Made by a program: the position numbers and the translations under genes. Below are positions 7,028 through 14,347 of a DNA stretch of 14,410 bases, piece after piece. The notes beneath the pieces are model-generated. The model had not been told where the DNA came from, ran no database searches, and saw only the letters and a program-made list of their open reading frames with translations. Position 1 is the first letter of the stretch. Each line of letters begins with the position of its first letter. Origin of the DNA: Gemmatimonadota bacterium (GTDB lineage: Bacteria > Gemmatimonadota > Gemmatimonadetes > Gemmatimonadales > GWC2-71-9); NCBI GenBank assembly GCA_004357415.1, contig SMVY01000135.1, positions 1 through 14,410 on the forward strand, in the 5' to 3' direction.

Positions 7028-8100
7028 TCGGCGAACGGGTATCGACGGCGAATATCCACGGCGCCCGGCGGTCCGTCCACCAGCCGCCCAATTCGTGCCG
7101 CGGCGAACGTCCCGGCCTCCGCCAGTCCGGCCATCAGTTCATCCACGGCCCCCGGAGAGACGGCGAGCAGCAAGCCGCCCGAGGTTTGGGCATCGGCACA
7201 CACCAGGCGCTCGGCCTCGTCGATGTCTTGCCAGGTAACTTGATCCGCCGCCAGCAGATTCCGCCGGGTGCCTCCGGGCACGACCCCCTCGGCGGCCAGG
7301 GCAACGACGTTCGCCATCACCGGGAGGTTTTCGTACCCGACCTCCGCCGCCAAGCCGCTTTGTTCGAGGATATTGCCCAGGTGCCCCAACAGCCCGAACC
7401 CCGTGACGTCAGTTGCCGCGCGGACGCCATGAGCCACGGCGACACGCGACGCTCCAGCGTTGAGGCCGCGCATGATCTCGGTTGCCTCGGCCAGTTCCGC
7501 CTCGTCGAGGCGGCCCTGCTTGAGTGCCGTCGTCAGGATGCCGGTGCCGAGAGGCTTGGTCAGGATCAACTCGTCGCCGGAGCGGCCGGCGGCGGTCGTC
7601 ATCATCCGGTCAGGATGTACTTCGCCGATGACAGCGAGGCCGTATTTCGGCTCCGGGTCGTCGACCGAGTGCCCGCCCAGGATCAGACAACCCGCCTCGC
7701 CCGCGACCGCGGCCGCGCCGTCCAGCACCTCGCCCAGCATGCTGAGCGGGAGCGTATCGCGCGGCCAGCCCACAAGGTTCAGCGCAAACAGCGGCGTTCC
7801 ACCCATGGCGTAGACGTCGCTCAGCGCATTGGCGCAGGCGATGGCGCCCCAGGCAAAGGGGTCGTCGACGATGGGCGTGAAGAAGTCGGTTGTGGCCACC
7901 AGGGCGCGATCATCGGATATGCGAAATACGGCGGCATCGTCTCGCGATGTAGCCTCAACGAGGACGCGCGGGTCCTCGACCACTGGCAGGTGACGCAGAA
8001 CCTGCGTCAATTCGGCAGCGCCGAGCTTACTCGCTCAACCTGCGCCGTGAGCCAGGGTGGTGAGCCGAATCTTCGGGCGCTGGTCGGCGTGTTCGTTCAT
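7024..8100 (-). CDS. selD: Selenide, water dikinase (selenophosphate synthetase), a selenocysteine protein
   Basis: SelD makes selenophosphate from selenide and ATP, the selenium donor for selenocysteine. The frame from ATG 8098-8100 encodes 358 residues if the TGA at 8035-8037 is read as selenocysteine. The N terminus then reads IRLTTLAHGAG-U-ASKLGAAEL. Sec22 falls on the catalytic Cys (E. coli Cys17) and Lys25 on the essential Lys20. Downstream are SRDDAAVF (52-59), ANALSDVYAMGGTP (90-103), LGGHSVDDPEPKYG (141-154), TKPLGTGIL, ATDVTGFGLLGHLG (229-242) and DAQTSGG (303-309), all typical. An unrecoded call would begin at a TTG at 8010 and lose the active site. A SECIS-like hairpin lies at 7991-8009. 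The gene starts 10 bases after the toroid gene and overlaps the following small gene. Sec-containing SelD is known from other bacteria; selA, selB and selC are not in this window. Confidence 0.93.
7991..8009 (-). promoter_or_regulatory. Bacterial SECIS-like hairpin in selD
   Basis: On the minus strand TGACGCAG pairs perfectly with CTGCGTCA around GTT: an 8-bp stem with a GGTT at its apex, starting 25 bases after the in-frame TGA. The apex GCAG-GTT-CTGC closely resembles the SelB-binding apex of the E. coli fdhF element (GCAG-GT-CTGC). The distance from TGA to the apical GGTT (32 bases) is within the range I recall for bacterial SECIS elements. It lies inside the coding sequence, as bacterial elements do. 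Confidence 0.8.
8035..8037 (-). other. In-frame TGA selenocysteine codon of selD
   Basis: Codon 22 of selD is TGA. It is flanked by codons for the conserved SelD active-site loop: HGAG before and ASK after. In most SelD proteins this position is Cys or Sec. No other stop interrupts the frame between 8100 and the TGA that ends the gene at 7024. Confidence 0.9.
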
Positions 8101-8110
8101 GTAGGAATGG

Positions 8111-9028
8111 TTATCCTCTGGTGCGGGCCCACAACAAGGCCCGCAGTCCGATCAGAGCGCGTTCCTCCGGGGCCGTAGAGCCGAAGCCGCCGTCGGCGCG
8201 CTGGTGTTCGAGCAACGCCGGCACCGCCTGGCACACCGCCAGTTTGGCGCTGAGGGTTCCCGCAGCCACCAGCGCGTCGAGAACGTGGAACAGGTCGGCA
8301 TCGGGCCAGGTGCCGTCGGCGCTCTGATGTTGGGCAATGAAGCCGGTCAGGTCGGGGAGGAGGTCTCTGAAGGGAGGGGGGGCAACGGCCAGGGCGCCGA
8401 GGGCCGACACGATCGCGTCCGGAGTAAAATAGCCGTCCCAGGAGGTCCAAGTTTCCCGCAACACCGCCAGGCTCTCCAGGTGCCGCTGGATCGCCGGCCG
8501 ACTCTCGTTCCCGGCCATCAAGGCGGCGCGTAGTGCCAGGCAACTGATGGCGAATCGCGCCGCACCCTCCGAACGAAAGACCTTGCCGCTGGGGAGCGAC
8601 ACCGGTGACAACCGCTCGTTGGGCGGAGCAGCGGAGAAGAACCCGCCAATGAAGTGCTCGCACACCTTGTTCCTATGGCGCTGGTCGGTACATCCCTCCC
8701 CGAACGCGCCGGGCTGTTCCTGAAGGTTTAGGACCCAGCCAATGACGCGAATGACACCGGCCTGATCGTCATGGTGGCCCAGCTCCATCAACTCGATGAC
8801 CCGCCAGATGGTGGGAACCGCCGCACCCCCGAAACTCCCGTCGAGTCGCGTTTCGCCGCGCATTTCCCTGATCAGCCGATCGCGCAGTCCGTGATCCGAG
8901 TCCGTCAACCGGCCGAGCGCACGGCGCGCCAAGAGACCGGGGCGCGTGGTCCGGTTCTCGAAGAACCCGGACAAACGCCCGATCCCGTTGCTCAATCCAG
9001 GGATTTCCTGTTTGACGGTGGTTACCAT
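8111..9028 (-). CDS. Alpha/alpha-toroid protein (prenyltransferase/squalene-oxidase repeat type)
   Basis: A 305-residue soluble protein with repeated helical hairpins and the Gly/aromatic turns of the terpene-cyclase/prenyltransferase-like toroid. The turn motifs are LDGSFGG, LQEQPGAFGEGC, QHQSADGTWPDADLFHVLDAL and EHQRADGGFGSTAPEE, each followed by a helix of the LIGLRALL type. The DxDD catalytic motif of squalene-hopene cyclases is not seen, so cyclase activity is not supported; the fold is also used for binding. No signal peptide. The ATG at 9026-9028 is preceded by GAGG at a good distance; an upstream TTG at 9067 would add 13 basic residues and is less likely. It lies 10 bases upstream of selD on the same strand, so the two are probably co-transcribed, although a functional link is unproven. 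Confidence 0.8.
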   Translation of the reverse strand: MVTTVKQEIPGLSNGIGRLSGFFENRTTRPGLLARRALGRLTDSDHGLRDRLIREMRGETRLDGSFGGAAVPTIWRVIELMELGHHDDQAGVIRVIGWVLNLQEQPGAFGEGCTDQRHRNKVCEHFIGGFFSAAPPNERLSPVSLPSGKVFRSEGAARFAISCLALRAALMAGNESRPAIQRHLESLAVLRETWTSWDGYFTPDAIVSALGALAVAPPPFRDLLPDLTGFIAQHQSADGTWPDADLFHVLDALVAAGTLSAKLAVCQAVPALLEHQRADGGFGSTAPEERALIGLRALLWARTRG

Positions 9029-9120
9029 AGGCCTCGTGCGGTGTCTCGACGGCACCGGCCGCCGCAATCCATCTCCCGAAAGGTTACTGCCTAATCGGCC
9101 GCTCAGCTAGACCGGAAATG

Positions 9121-10482
9121 TCACGGGCTGGACCAGCCTGCCCGGACAGCCTCGGCCAGCAGGAGTTCCCCGCGCACCATTACGCTCTCGATGGCGCGGG
9201 TATTCCGGATGTCCTGCAGCGGGTCCGCGGTGAGGATGATAAGGTCAGCTACCCGGCCCGGCATGAGGATCCCGAGTGAATCGGCTTCCAGCACCGCGGC
9301 ATTGCCCGATGTGGCCGCCATGAGCGCGTCCATCGGGGTGAATCCGGCGCGTACCAGGAGCTGCAGCTCGGAGTGGAGGCTCGCTCCCGGCACCAAGTAC
9401 GGCGCCGGCGACCCGGACCCCACGGCGACGACTCCGCCGCGGGACTTGAACTGAGCGACGAACCGGTCTTGCACCGGACGGCCTTGGCGGAACGCTCGCA
9501 AGTCCCGCGCTGACCACGCCCGCTCGCGGAGAAGCGCCCGGCTATCCCACCCCGAGGCGACTTCGGCCGGGATGGCGCCCGGTGCCGGACGCTCCAACTG
9601 ACTGGGATCATCCAGGTTGGCGGCCGTCTCATGCATGATCAGCGTTGGGGTGAGAGACACGTTGGCGTCCGCCAACTGGCCGGCGATGCGGTCCAGGGTT
9701 CCCGCCCGAAGACGGCTCCAACTCCTCTCGGCGTACCCCCAACCTCGATAGAATCCCTGCCGGAAAGCCGCGTAAAAGGGAGCGGATGAGCCGGCCGCCG
9801 CTTGGGGCACACCGCTCAATCCTACGATCGAGCGCACACCCGCATCCGCCGCCGTCACCGCATCCATCAGGCCCAGCGACGCCACCACCGGCAGTTGGAA
9901 TGACCGCGATTCGTCCACCACTGCCCGCAGCACAGTGAGGGTCACCCCTTCGGCAACCCCGATATAGTCCACCCCGGCGACGGAGTTGCCGTCCACCACC
10001 CGCCGGGCGTCCCTGGCGCTGAGCGCGGCGCCCGACTGCGGGTCGCCCACCGGTGTTCCGGTGAAGTAAATGCGGGGACCGGACACCTCTTTCCGCTCGG
10101 TCAGCTGGGAGATGGCCATCACCGACTCTGTGTCGCTGCGGAGATCTCGAATCGCCGTGATCCCGTAGGCCAAGAACCGAGTCATTGCCCAGGATTCGGC
10201 GCGGGCGTCGGCGTCGATCAGTCCTGGAATGATCCAGCGCCCGGTCAGGTCGATTTCCTGCGCCCCTCCCGGTACCGGTACTTCGCCGGCGGGCCCGATG
10301 GCTTCGATCGACGACCCGTTGATCACTACCACCGCATTGTGGATCGGAGCCCCGCCGGCGCCGTCGATCACAGTGGCCCCAAGGAGCACGATCCGATTGG
10401 CGTCGTCGCTGGCACACGCGGCAGTGAGGATGGCTGCCAACGTCACCAACCGTCTACTCAACATTCCCAGTCCGCGTGCCAT
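9121..10482 (-). CDS. Amidohydrolase-fold lipoprotein lacking metal ligands
   Basis: A 453-residue envelope protein. The N terminus MARGLGMLSRRLVTLAAILTAAC is a signal with a plausible lipobox (TAA-C23). The rest follows imidazolonepropionase-like amidohydrolases: VLLGATVIDGAGG (33-44), WIIPGLIDA (83-91), FLAYGITAIRDL (103-114), LTPTL, SLHSELQLLVRAGFTPMDALMAATSGNAA (368-396) and LGILMPGRVADLIIL (403-417). The metal-binding HxH after PGLIDA is replaced by Asp92-Ala-Arg94, the usual AH(A/S) and EHG histidines are missing (VASLGL 200-205; SIVGLSG 218-224), and the GTD aspartate is Gly357 in GSGS. It is therefore probably a non-catalytic relative. AGGA lies 8 bases before the chosen ATG; the open frame further upstream is Arg/Pro-rich and crosses the terminator, so it is rejected. 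It is followed by 92 bases without a gene. Confidence 0.88.
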   Translation of the reverse strand: MARGLGMLSRRLVTLAAILTAACASDDANRIVLLGATVIDGAGGAPIHNAVVVINGSSIEAIGPAGEVPVPGGAQEIDLTGRWIIPGLIDADARAESWAMTRFLAYGITAIRDLRSDTESVMAISQLTERKEVSGPRIYFTGTPVGDPQSGAALSARDARRVVDGNSVAGVDYIGVAEGVTLTVLRAVVDESRSFQLPVVASLGLMDAVTAADAGVRSIVGLSGVPQAAAGSSAPFYAAFRQGFYRGWGYAERSWSRLRAGTLDRIAGQLADANVSLTPTLIMHETAANLDDPSQLERPAPGAIPAEVASGWDSRALLRERAWSARDLRAFRQGRPVQDRFVAQFKSRGGVVAVGSGSPAPYLVPGASLHSELQLLVRAGFTPMDALMAATSGNAAVLEADSLGILMPGRVADLIILTADPLQDIRNTRAIESVMVRGELLLAEAVRAGWSSP

Positions 10483-10515
10483 GTGCCGTTCCTGATTCGA
10501 GTACGGTTCCAGATA

Positions 10516-10555
10516 TGAAAACGAGGCGCCGCCACCGTGGTGCCAGCGCCTCGTT
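10516..10555 (-). terminator. Intrinsic terminator of the histone H1-like gene
   Basis: Arms 10520-10529 and 10546-10555 form a perfect 10-bp G+C-rich stem (AACGAGGCGC with GCGCCTCGTT) around a 16-base loop. On the minus strand the stem runs into TTTT then CATAT. It begins 15 bases after the TAG of the Lys/Ala-rich protein gene and ends before the amidohydrolase-like gene, separating the two transcription units. Confidence 0.65.
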
Positions 10556-10570
10556 AGCATCCGGGCCGGT

Positions 10571-11155
10571 CTATTTCTTTCTGGTCGCCCGCTTTGCCTT
10601 CTTGGTGGCGCGCTTGGCCGCCTTCTTGACCCGGCGTGTGGTCTTCCGAGCCGTGGCCCGTGCGGCCTTCTGGGCCCTGCGGACTGTCTTCTTTGTCTGC
10701 CTCTTGGCCTTCTTGGCCGTCTTTCTGGCGACCTTCTTGGCGGCTCTGCCCTTCCTGGCAACGGTCCGCTTGGTAGCCTTGCGCTTGGCTACAGCCTTCT
10801 TCTTCAGGGCCTTACCCTTCTTGGCGGCTGTCTTCCGGGCCTTCTTGGCAGCCTTCTTCACTTTCTTGCCGGTCTTCTTCAAGGCCTTCTCCACTTTCTT
10901 AGCCACCTTCTCCATTTCCTTGCCGGCCTTCTTCACTGCCTTCTCGGCGGATCGCTTGACCGGTTTGGTGGTGGGCTTCTTCTTGGCTGCCGGTTTCCGG
11001 GGCGCGGCCTTCTTGGGCGCCTTCGAGGTCGGCGCCGGCTTGGCTTCGGGGGCAGCCGGCTCCGGTGCGGCCGGAGTGGGCTCGCGCGCCAGTGGCATTG
11101 GGTCCATCCACCCTGAGCCGGACCAACCCGTTTCCGTATCGTTCTGCTCGGCCAT
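10571..11155 (-). CDS. Histone H1-like Lys/Ala-rich DNA-binding protein
   Basis: A 194-residue, strongly basic protein. Residues 1-40 are acidic to neutral and Pro-rich (MAEQNDTETGWSGSGW..., then PTPAAPEPAAPEAKP). Residues 41-194 are almost entirely Lys, Ala, Arg and Thr in PKKAA, AKKA, RKTAKKA-type repeats ending RATRKK, like the C-terminal tail of eukaryotic histone H1 and bacterial AlgP/Hc1-type proteins that bind and compact DNA. No globular H1 domain is visible. Composition is low-complexity, so homology cannot be argued beyond the class. A strong ribosome-binding site (GGAGG) lies nine bases before the ATG. The gene has its own terminator and a leader hairpin, and diverges from the secreted Big2/propeller gene, which suggests a single-gene, highly expressed unit. 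No catalytic function. Confidence 0.85.
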   Translation of the reverse strand: MAEQNDTETGWSGSGWMDPMPLAREPTPAAPEPAAPEAKPAPTSKAPKKAAPRKPAAKKKPTTKPVKRSAEKAVKKAGKEMEKVAKKVEKALKKTGKKVKKAAKKARKTAAKKGKALKKKAVAKRKATKRTVARKGRAAKKVARKTAKKAKRQTKKTVRRAQKAARATARKTTRRVKKAAKRATKKAKRATRKK

Positions 11156-11182
11156 TGTCTACATCCTCCACCACAGTGTACG

Positions 11183-11199
11183 GCGGCGATACCCGCCGC
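11183..11199 (-). promoter_or_regulatory. Leader hairpin upstream of the H1-like gene
   Basis: A perfect 6-bp G+C stem, GCGGCG (11183-11188) with CGCCGC (11194-11199), around a 5-base loop lies 27 bases before the H1-like start codon. It falls in the 5' leader of that transcript and could affect stability or translation. Its reverse orientation faces TTTT on the plus strand, too weak to call a terminator. Confidence 0.35.
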
Positions 11200-11244
11200 A
11201 GGTTTTGGGGCAATCCCGGAAAAGTATCTGGTGTGGGAAAGCGC

Positions 11245-11253
11245 CTATAACAT
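11245..11253 (-). promoter_or_regulatory. Possible extended -10 promoter of the H1-like gene
   Basis: The minus strand reads TG-T-TATAGG at 11253-11245, an extended -10-like sequence, about 90 bases upstream of the H1-like ATG. A TTGCAC (11277-11272) lies somewhat too far upstream to be a standard -35. Pattern match only. Confidence 0.3.
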
Positions 11254-11503
11254 GCAACCAAACTTAGCCTGTGCAAGGCGTTAGACACTGGTCTCGAGCC
11301 TGGATCCTTGGCTGCACCAGATTGCACGCTGGCAAGGCGTTTCCCAACAGGATCTTAACCGATTCGGTCCCGAACGGCGAACCCGAGAACTATTTCGCAA
11401 CTTGCCCCTGTGGGGCCAAGAATTGAAAGTGTAACTACTTGTATGGCAAGTACTTATGGATTTTTGTGACGTGGCCCACACTTTGCCTTCTTTCACCGGC
11501 ATC

Positions 11504-13282
11504 ATGCCACCGTTTCCCTTCCGCTCCACTTGGTCCTCTCTCACGGTGGCAGTGTGCCTTGGTACTGTTCCTGGCTCCGCTCAGGTGCAGGAAGTCGTCG
11601 AAGTTCAAGTCTCCCCCGAGGTGCTGTCACTGGCGGTGGGACAGCGCCAGCGCTTGTTCTTCACCGCTTTCGACGCCAGCGGCAACATCGCGGACCATCC
11701 GGTAATCAGACTGGGGACCTCCAATGCGCTCGTCGCCAAGGTGGAACCCGACGGCACGGTTACCGGCATGGCGCCGGGTGTGGCCACGTTGGTCATCACC
11801 GCCGGTCGCGGGACGGCAATGGTACGCGTGGCCGTCAGCGAGGGCTCCGCTGGAGGAGTGAGTCCGGTTGCAGGGATCGAGGCTCTCCCTAGCGATACCC
11901 TGTCCCAGCGAGATACCTCGGATGGTGGAGCGCCAGCGGCCTCCACGGCGCCTGTTCGCCAAGTTGTCGTGTCGCCGCCGCCCAGCCCCGATCCGGTGGA
12001 ACTTTCAGTGGGCCAATCACGCCGTTTCAGTGTGCGTCCGTTGGGGGCGACATATGCCGCGGCCACTCTGGCAACGTGGTCCCTGTCCGATTCGGCGGTG
12101 GCCCAGTTCGACGTCTTGAGCGGGGCTCTACGCGCCCTGGCTCCCGGAACGACGGACCTGATCGCTTCCGTTCAGGGGTTGGCGGATCTCAAGTGGCGTA
12201 TCGTGGTCACCTCGCTCCACCTGGCAATCACGCCGTCCATGGTCACCATGGTAACGGGCGAGTCACGGTCATTGGACGCAGTCATGCTGAACGCCAGCGG
12301 TGAACTGTTCCGGACTCTGTCGGCCGGACGGTGGTCCTCCGCCAACCCGGCCGTGGCTACGGTCGATTCGACTGGGACGATCCGCGGCGTTGGCTGGGGA
12401 ACCGCCACCATCACCGTCACCGGACCGGGCGGTGACAGTGCCGCGGCCGCCGTGACGGTCGTCGGCGATTTGCTCCTGTCGGCTAGAGGCCGCTTGGGAG
12501 CCGGCGCCGGGCTCTACCAGATGAGTCTGGACGGGGGTTCGATCGAGCCGGTGTTGCTCGACTCGGCCACCAATCTCTACCCGGTGCGCTCGCCGAGTTA
12601 CCACGCCATCGCCTTCGCCTCGGATGCGAGGGGATTGTACGACGTCTACCGCATGGCGCCCGACGGGAGCGCACTCCAGCGGTTGACCGACGCCGAGGGG
12701 CACCACACGCAACCGGTGTGGTCGCCCGATGGCGCCAAGATTGTGTTCACCAGCACCCGCACCGGCAGACCGCAGATTTTCGAAATGTCGGCGGACGGCA
12801 CCGCGGTGGACCAACTGACCCATGGCGATGCGCCCAGCCACTCCCCGGCGCTCTCGTTCGACGGTGGGACCGTGGCCTTCGTTAGCGGACGCGGCAACGA
12901 CGAGCGGGTGTACCTGATGAGCCGCGACGGGCAGAACGTCCGCCCGGCGCGGTTGGCTGAGCCGGGCCAAGTGGTACGGTCGCCCCGCTTCTTTCCCAAC
13001 GGCGACCTGGCGGCAGTGGTGCGGATCGGCACCCGTGCCACGGCGCTGGTGCGCTGGGATCGGCAGCGTGACGTACGGCTGCCCTTGGTGACGTCGAACG
13101 GCGCCATTCGGGAATTTGCGGTGTCGAGGGATGGACGTTTCCTGGTGGTGGTGATAGAGTCCACCACACGCGGCGGCAAGACTCCAACCGAGGTGTTGCT
13201 GGTCGATCTCGCCACCAGCGAGTCGACGGCGCTCGCCGTGCCGCTGGCACCCGAAACGCGAGTGACCAATCCGTCGTTCTAA
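11504..13282 (+). CDS. Secreted Ig-like (Big2) and TolB-type beta-propeller protein
   Basis: A 592-residue exported protein. The chosen ATG gives a signal peptide MPPFPFRSTWSSLTVAVCLGTVPGSA with a type I cleavage site (GSA-Q); an upstream ATG at 11456 is also in frame but would lengthen the n-region. Three Big2-type Ig-like domains follow: about 33-112 (VQVSPEVLSLAVGQRQRL ... GTVTGMAPGVATLVI), 152-236 and 239-320 (TVDSTGTIRGVGWGTATITV). A Ser/Pro-rich linker separates the first two. From about 323 to 585 comes a WD40-like/TolB-type propeller with blades containing VYRMAPDGSALQRLT, PVWSPDGAKIVFTSTRTG and LSFDGGTVAFVSGRG. Such domains bind proteins or glycans outside the cytoplasm; no catalytic motif is seen. 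The ribosome-binding site is weak. It diverges from the H1-like gene and is followed by the dehydrogenase after 21 bases. Confidence 0.88.
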   Translation: MPPFPFRSTWSSLTVAVCLGTVPGSAQVQEVVEVQVSPEVLSLAVGQRQRLFFTAFDASGNIADHPVIRLGTSNALVAKVEPDGTVTGMAPGVATLVITAGRGTAMVRVAVSEGSAGGVSPVAGIEALPSDTLSQRDTSDGGAPAASTAPVRQVVVSPPPSPDPVELSVGQSRRFSVRPLGATYAAATLATWSLSDSAVAQFDVLSGALRALAPGTTDLIASVQGLADLKWRIVVTSLHLAITPSMVTMVTGESRSLDAVMLNASGELFRTLSAGRWSSANPAVATVDSTGTIRGVGWGTATITVTGPGGDSAAAAVTVVGDLLLSARGRLGAGAGLYQMSLDGGSIEPVLLDSATNLYPVRSPSYHAIAFASDARGLYDVYRMAPDGSALQRLTDAEGHHTQPVWSPDGAKIVFTSTRTGRPQIFEMSADGTAVDQLTHGDAPSHSPALSFDGGTVAFVSGRGNDERVYLMSRDGQNVRPARLAEPGQVVRSPRFFPNGDLAAVVRIGTRATALVRWDRQRDVRLPLVTSNGAIREFAVSRDGRFLVVVIESTTRGGKTPTEVLLVDLATSESTALAVPLAPETRVTNPSF

Positions 13283-13303
13283 GCCCCAACCCCGTATTGC
13301 TAC

Positions 13304-14347
13304 ATGAAGGCTTTGGTCCTCAAGGCATATGGCGGGATCGAACATCTCGCCGTCGACGATATTCCCCAACCCCGTCTCACCGAACCGGACCACGTGCTCC
13401 TGCGGATGCACCGGGCGGCGTTGAACCACCTGGACCTCTGGGTGCTCCGGGGACTTCCCGGGGTCGAACACAGCTTCCCCCACGTGATGGTGGGCGATGG
13501 CGCCGGAGTCGTCGCCGAGGTCGGGGCCGCCGTCAATCACCTCGGCGTCGGCGACCGGGTCATGATCAATCCGGGCGTCTCCTGCTACCGGTGCCGCATG
13601 TGCCGGGCCGGCGAGCACTCGCTGTGCGTCGAATACCGACTCCTGGGTGAGCACCTCTCAGGTACCGCCGCGGAGTACGTCGTGGTGCCGGCCAGGAACT
13701 GCGCCCCCGTCCCCGACGGCATGCCCTGGGATCAGGCGGCCGCCTTCTCCCTGGTCACCCTTACCGCTTGGCGCCTGCTCACCACGCGCGGCCGGCTGGC
13801 CCCCGGCGAGACGATGCTGATCTGGGGGATAGGTGGTGGTGTGGCCCAAGCAGCGTTGCAAATCGCCCGACTCCACGGGGCGCGGACCATCGTCACCAGC
13901 TCGTCGGACGACAAACTGGCCCGGGCGGCGGAACTGGGAGCCGATCACCTGCTGAACCACGACGACGTGGACGTGGTAAAGGAAGTCCGCGGGCTCACCG
14001 GCAAGCGGGGAGTCGATCTGGTACTGGACAGTGTCGGCGAGGCCACCTGGGAGCGGTCGCTCCGGTGCCTGGCGCCGCGCGGGCGGCTGGTGACCTGCGG
14101 GGGAACGACGGGGTCCAAGGTGTCGACCGACATACGCCGGCTGTTCTGGTTTCAGTACGACATCATGGGGTCGACCATGGGGAGCAATCGTGAGTATCGG
14201 GAGGTCGTGCGCCTGGCGGCCGAGGGGAAACTGTGGCCGGTGGTCGATAGTACCTTCCCGCTCGAGCAGGGCGCCCGGGCCTTCGAACGGCTACAGGCCG
14301 CCGATCACTTCGGCAAGGTGGTCATCGACATTTCGGGAGCCGCCTGA
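13304..14347 (+). CDS. Zinc-type medium-chain dehydrogenase/quinone oxidoreductase family protein
   Basis: A cytosolic NAD(P)H-dependent oxidoreductase of the MDR superfamily (347 residues, normal length). The N-terminal GroES-like domain has ALNHLDLWVLRG (39-50) and GDGAGVVAEVG (64-74). The structural zinc lobe is complete with Cys94, Cys97, Cys100 and Cys108. The position that holds the catalytic zinc Cys in alcohol dehydrogenases is Asn41 here, so the active site resembles quinone oxidoreductase-like members. The Rossmann motif is GIGGGVAQAALQIA (175-188). Ser199-Ser200-Ser201 with Lys204 after the second strand suggests NADP(H) preference. GVDLVLDSVGEATWERSL (236-253) and GGTTG are typical. 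Substrate unknown. It lies 21 bases after the secreted protein gene and overlaps or abuts the next reading frame. No clear ribosome-binding site. Confidence 0.9.
   Translation: MKALVLKAYGGIEHLAVDDIPQPRLTEPDHVLLRMHRAALNHLDLWVLRGLPGVEHSFPHVMVGDGAGVVAEVGAAVNHLGVGDRVMINPGVSCYRCRMCRAGEHSLCVEYRLLGEHLSGTAAEYVVVPARNCAPVPDGMPWDQAAAFSLVTLTAWRLLTTRGRLAPGETMLIWGIGGGVAQAALQIARLHGARTIVTSSSDDKLARAAELGADHLLNHDDVDVVKEVRGLTGKRGVDLVLDSVGEATWERSLRCLAPRGRLVTCGGTTGSKVSTDIRRLFWFQYDIMGSTMGSNREYREVVRLAAEGKLWPVVDSTFPLEQGARAFERLQAADHFGKVVIDISGAA

Larger units (their letters stand above)
11156..11503. other. Divergent intergenic region
   Basis: About 350 bases between the H1-like gene (minus) and the Big2/propeller gene (plus), noticeably richer in A+T than the genes. 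It holds the possible H1-like promoter and leader hairpin described separately, and a 10-bp direct repeat GCAAGGCGTT at 11274-11283 and 11333-11342 (59 bases apart). I find no convincing small gene, tRNA or other structured RNA. Short open frames here have no protein-like composition. Confidence 0.6.

Noticed and set aside
6141..7091. 316-codon minus-strand frame crossing the RNase HI-like, 73-residue and selD genes
   Set aside because: It runs out of frame through three supported genes. A short stretch in the 6701-6805 gap (TDALRLFAGRIEAIF) looks protein-like, but nothing extends it.
6976..8178. 400-codon plus-strand open frame opposite selD
   Set aside because: Antisense shadow of selD; selD shows complete family motifs on the minus strand.
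10483..10761. N-terminal extension of the amidohydrolase-like protein
   Set aside because: It would read through the terminator and the H1-like gene in antisense frame and would bury the lipoprotein signal.
11281..11400. tRNA- or tmRNA-like look of GTCTCGAGCC ... TGCACCA in the divergent intergenic region
   Set aside because: I could not build a T-arm, acceptor stem or cloverleaf from it on either strand.
12269..13654. 461-codon minus-strand open frame opposite the Big2/propeller gene
   Set aside because: It spans two well-supported plus-strand genes and has His/Arg/Gly-rich shadow composition.
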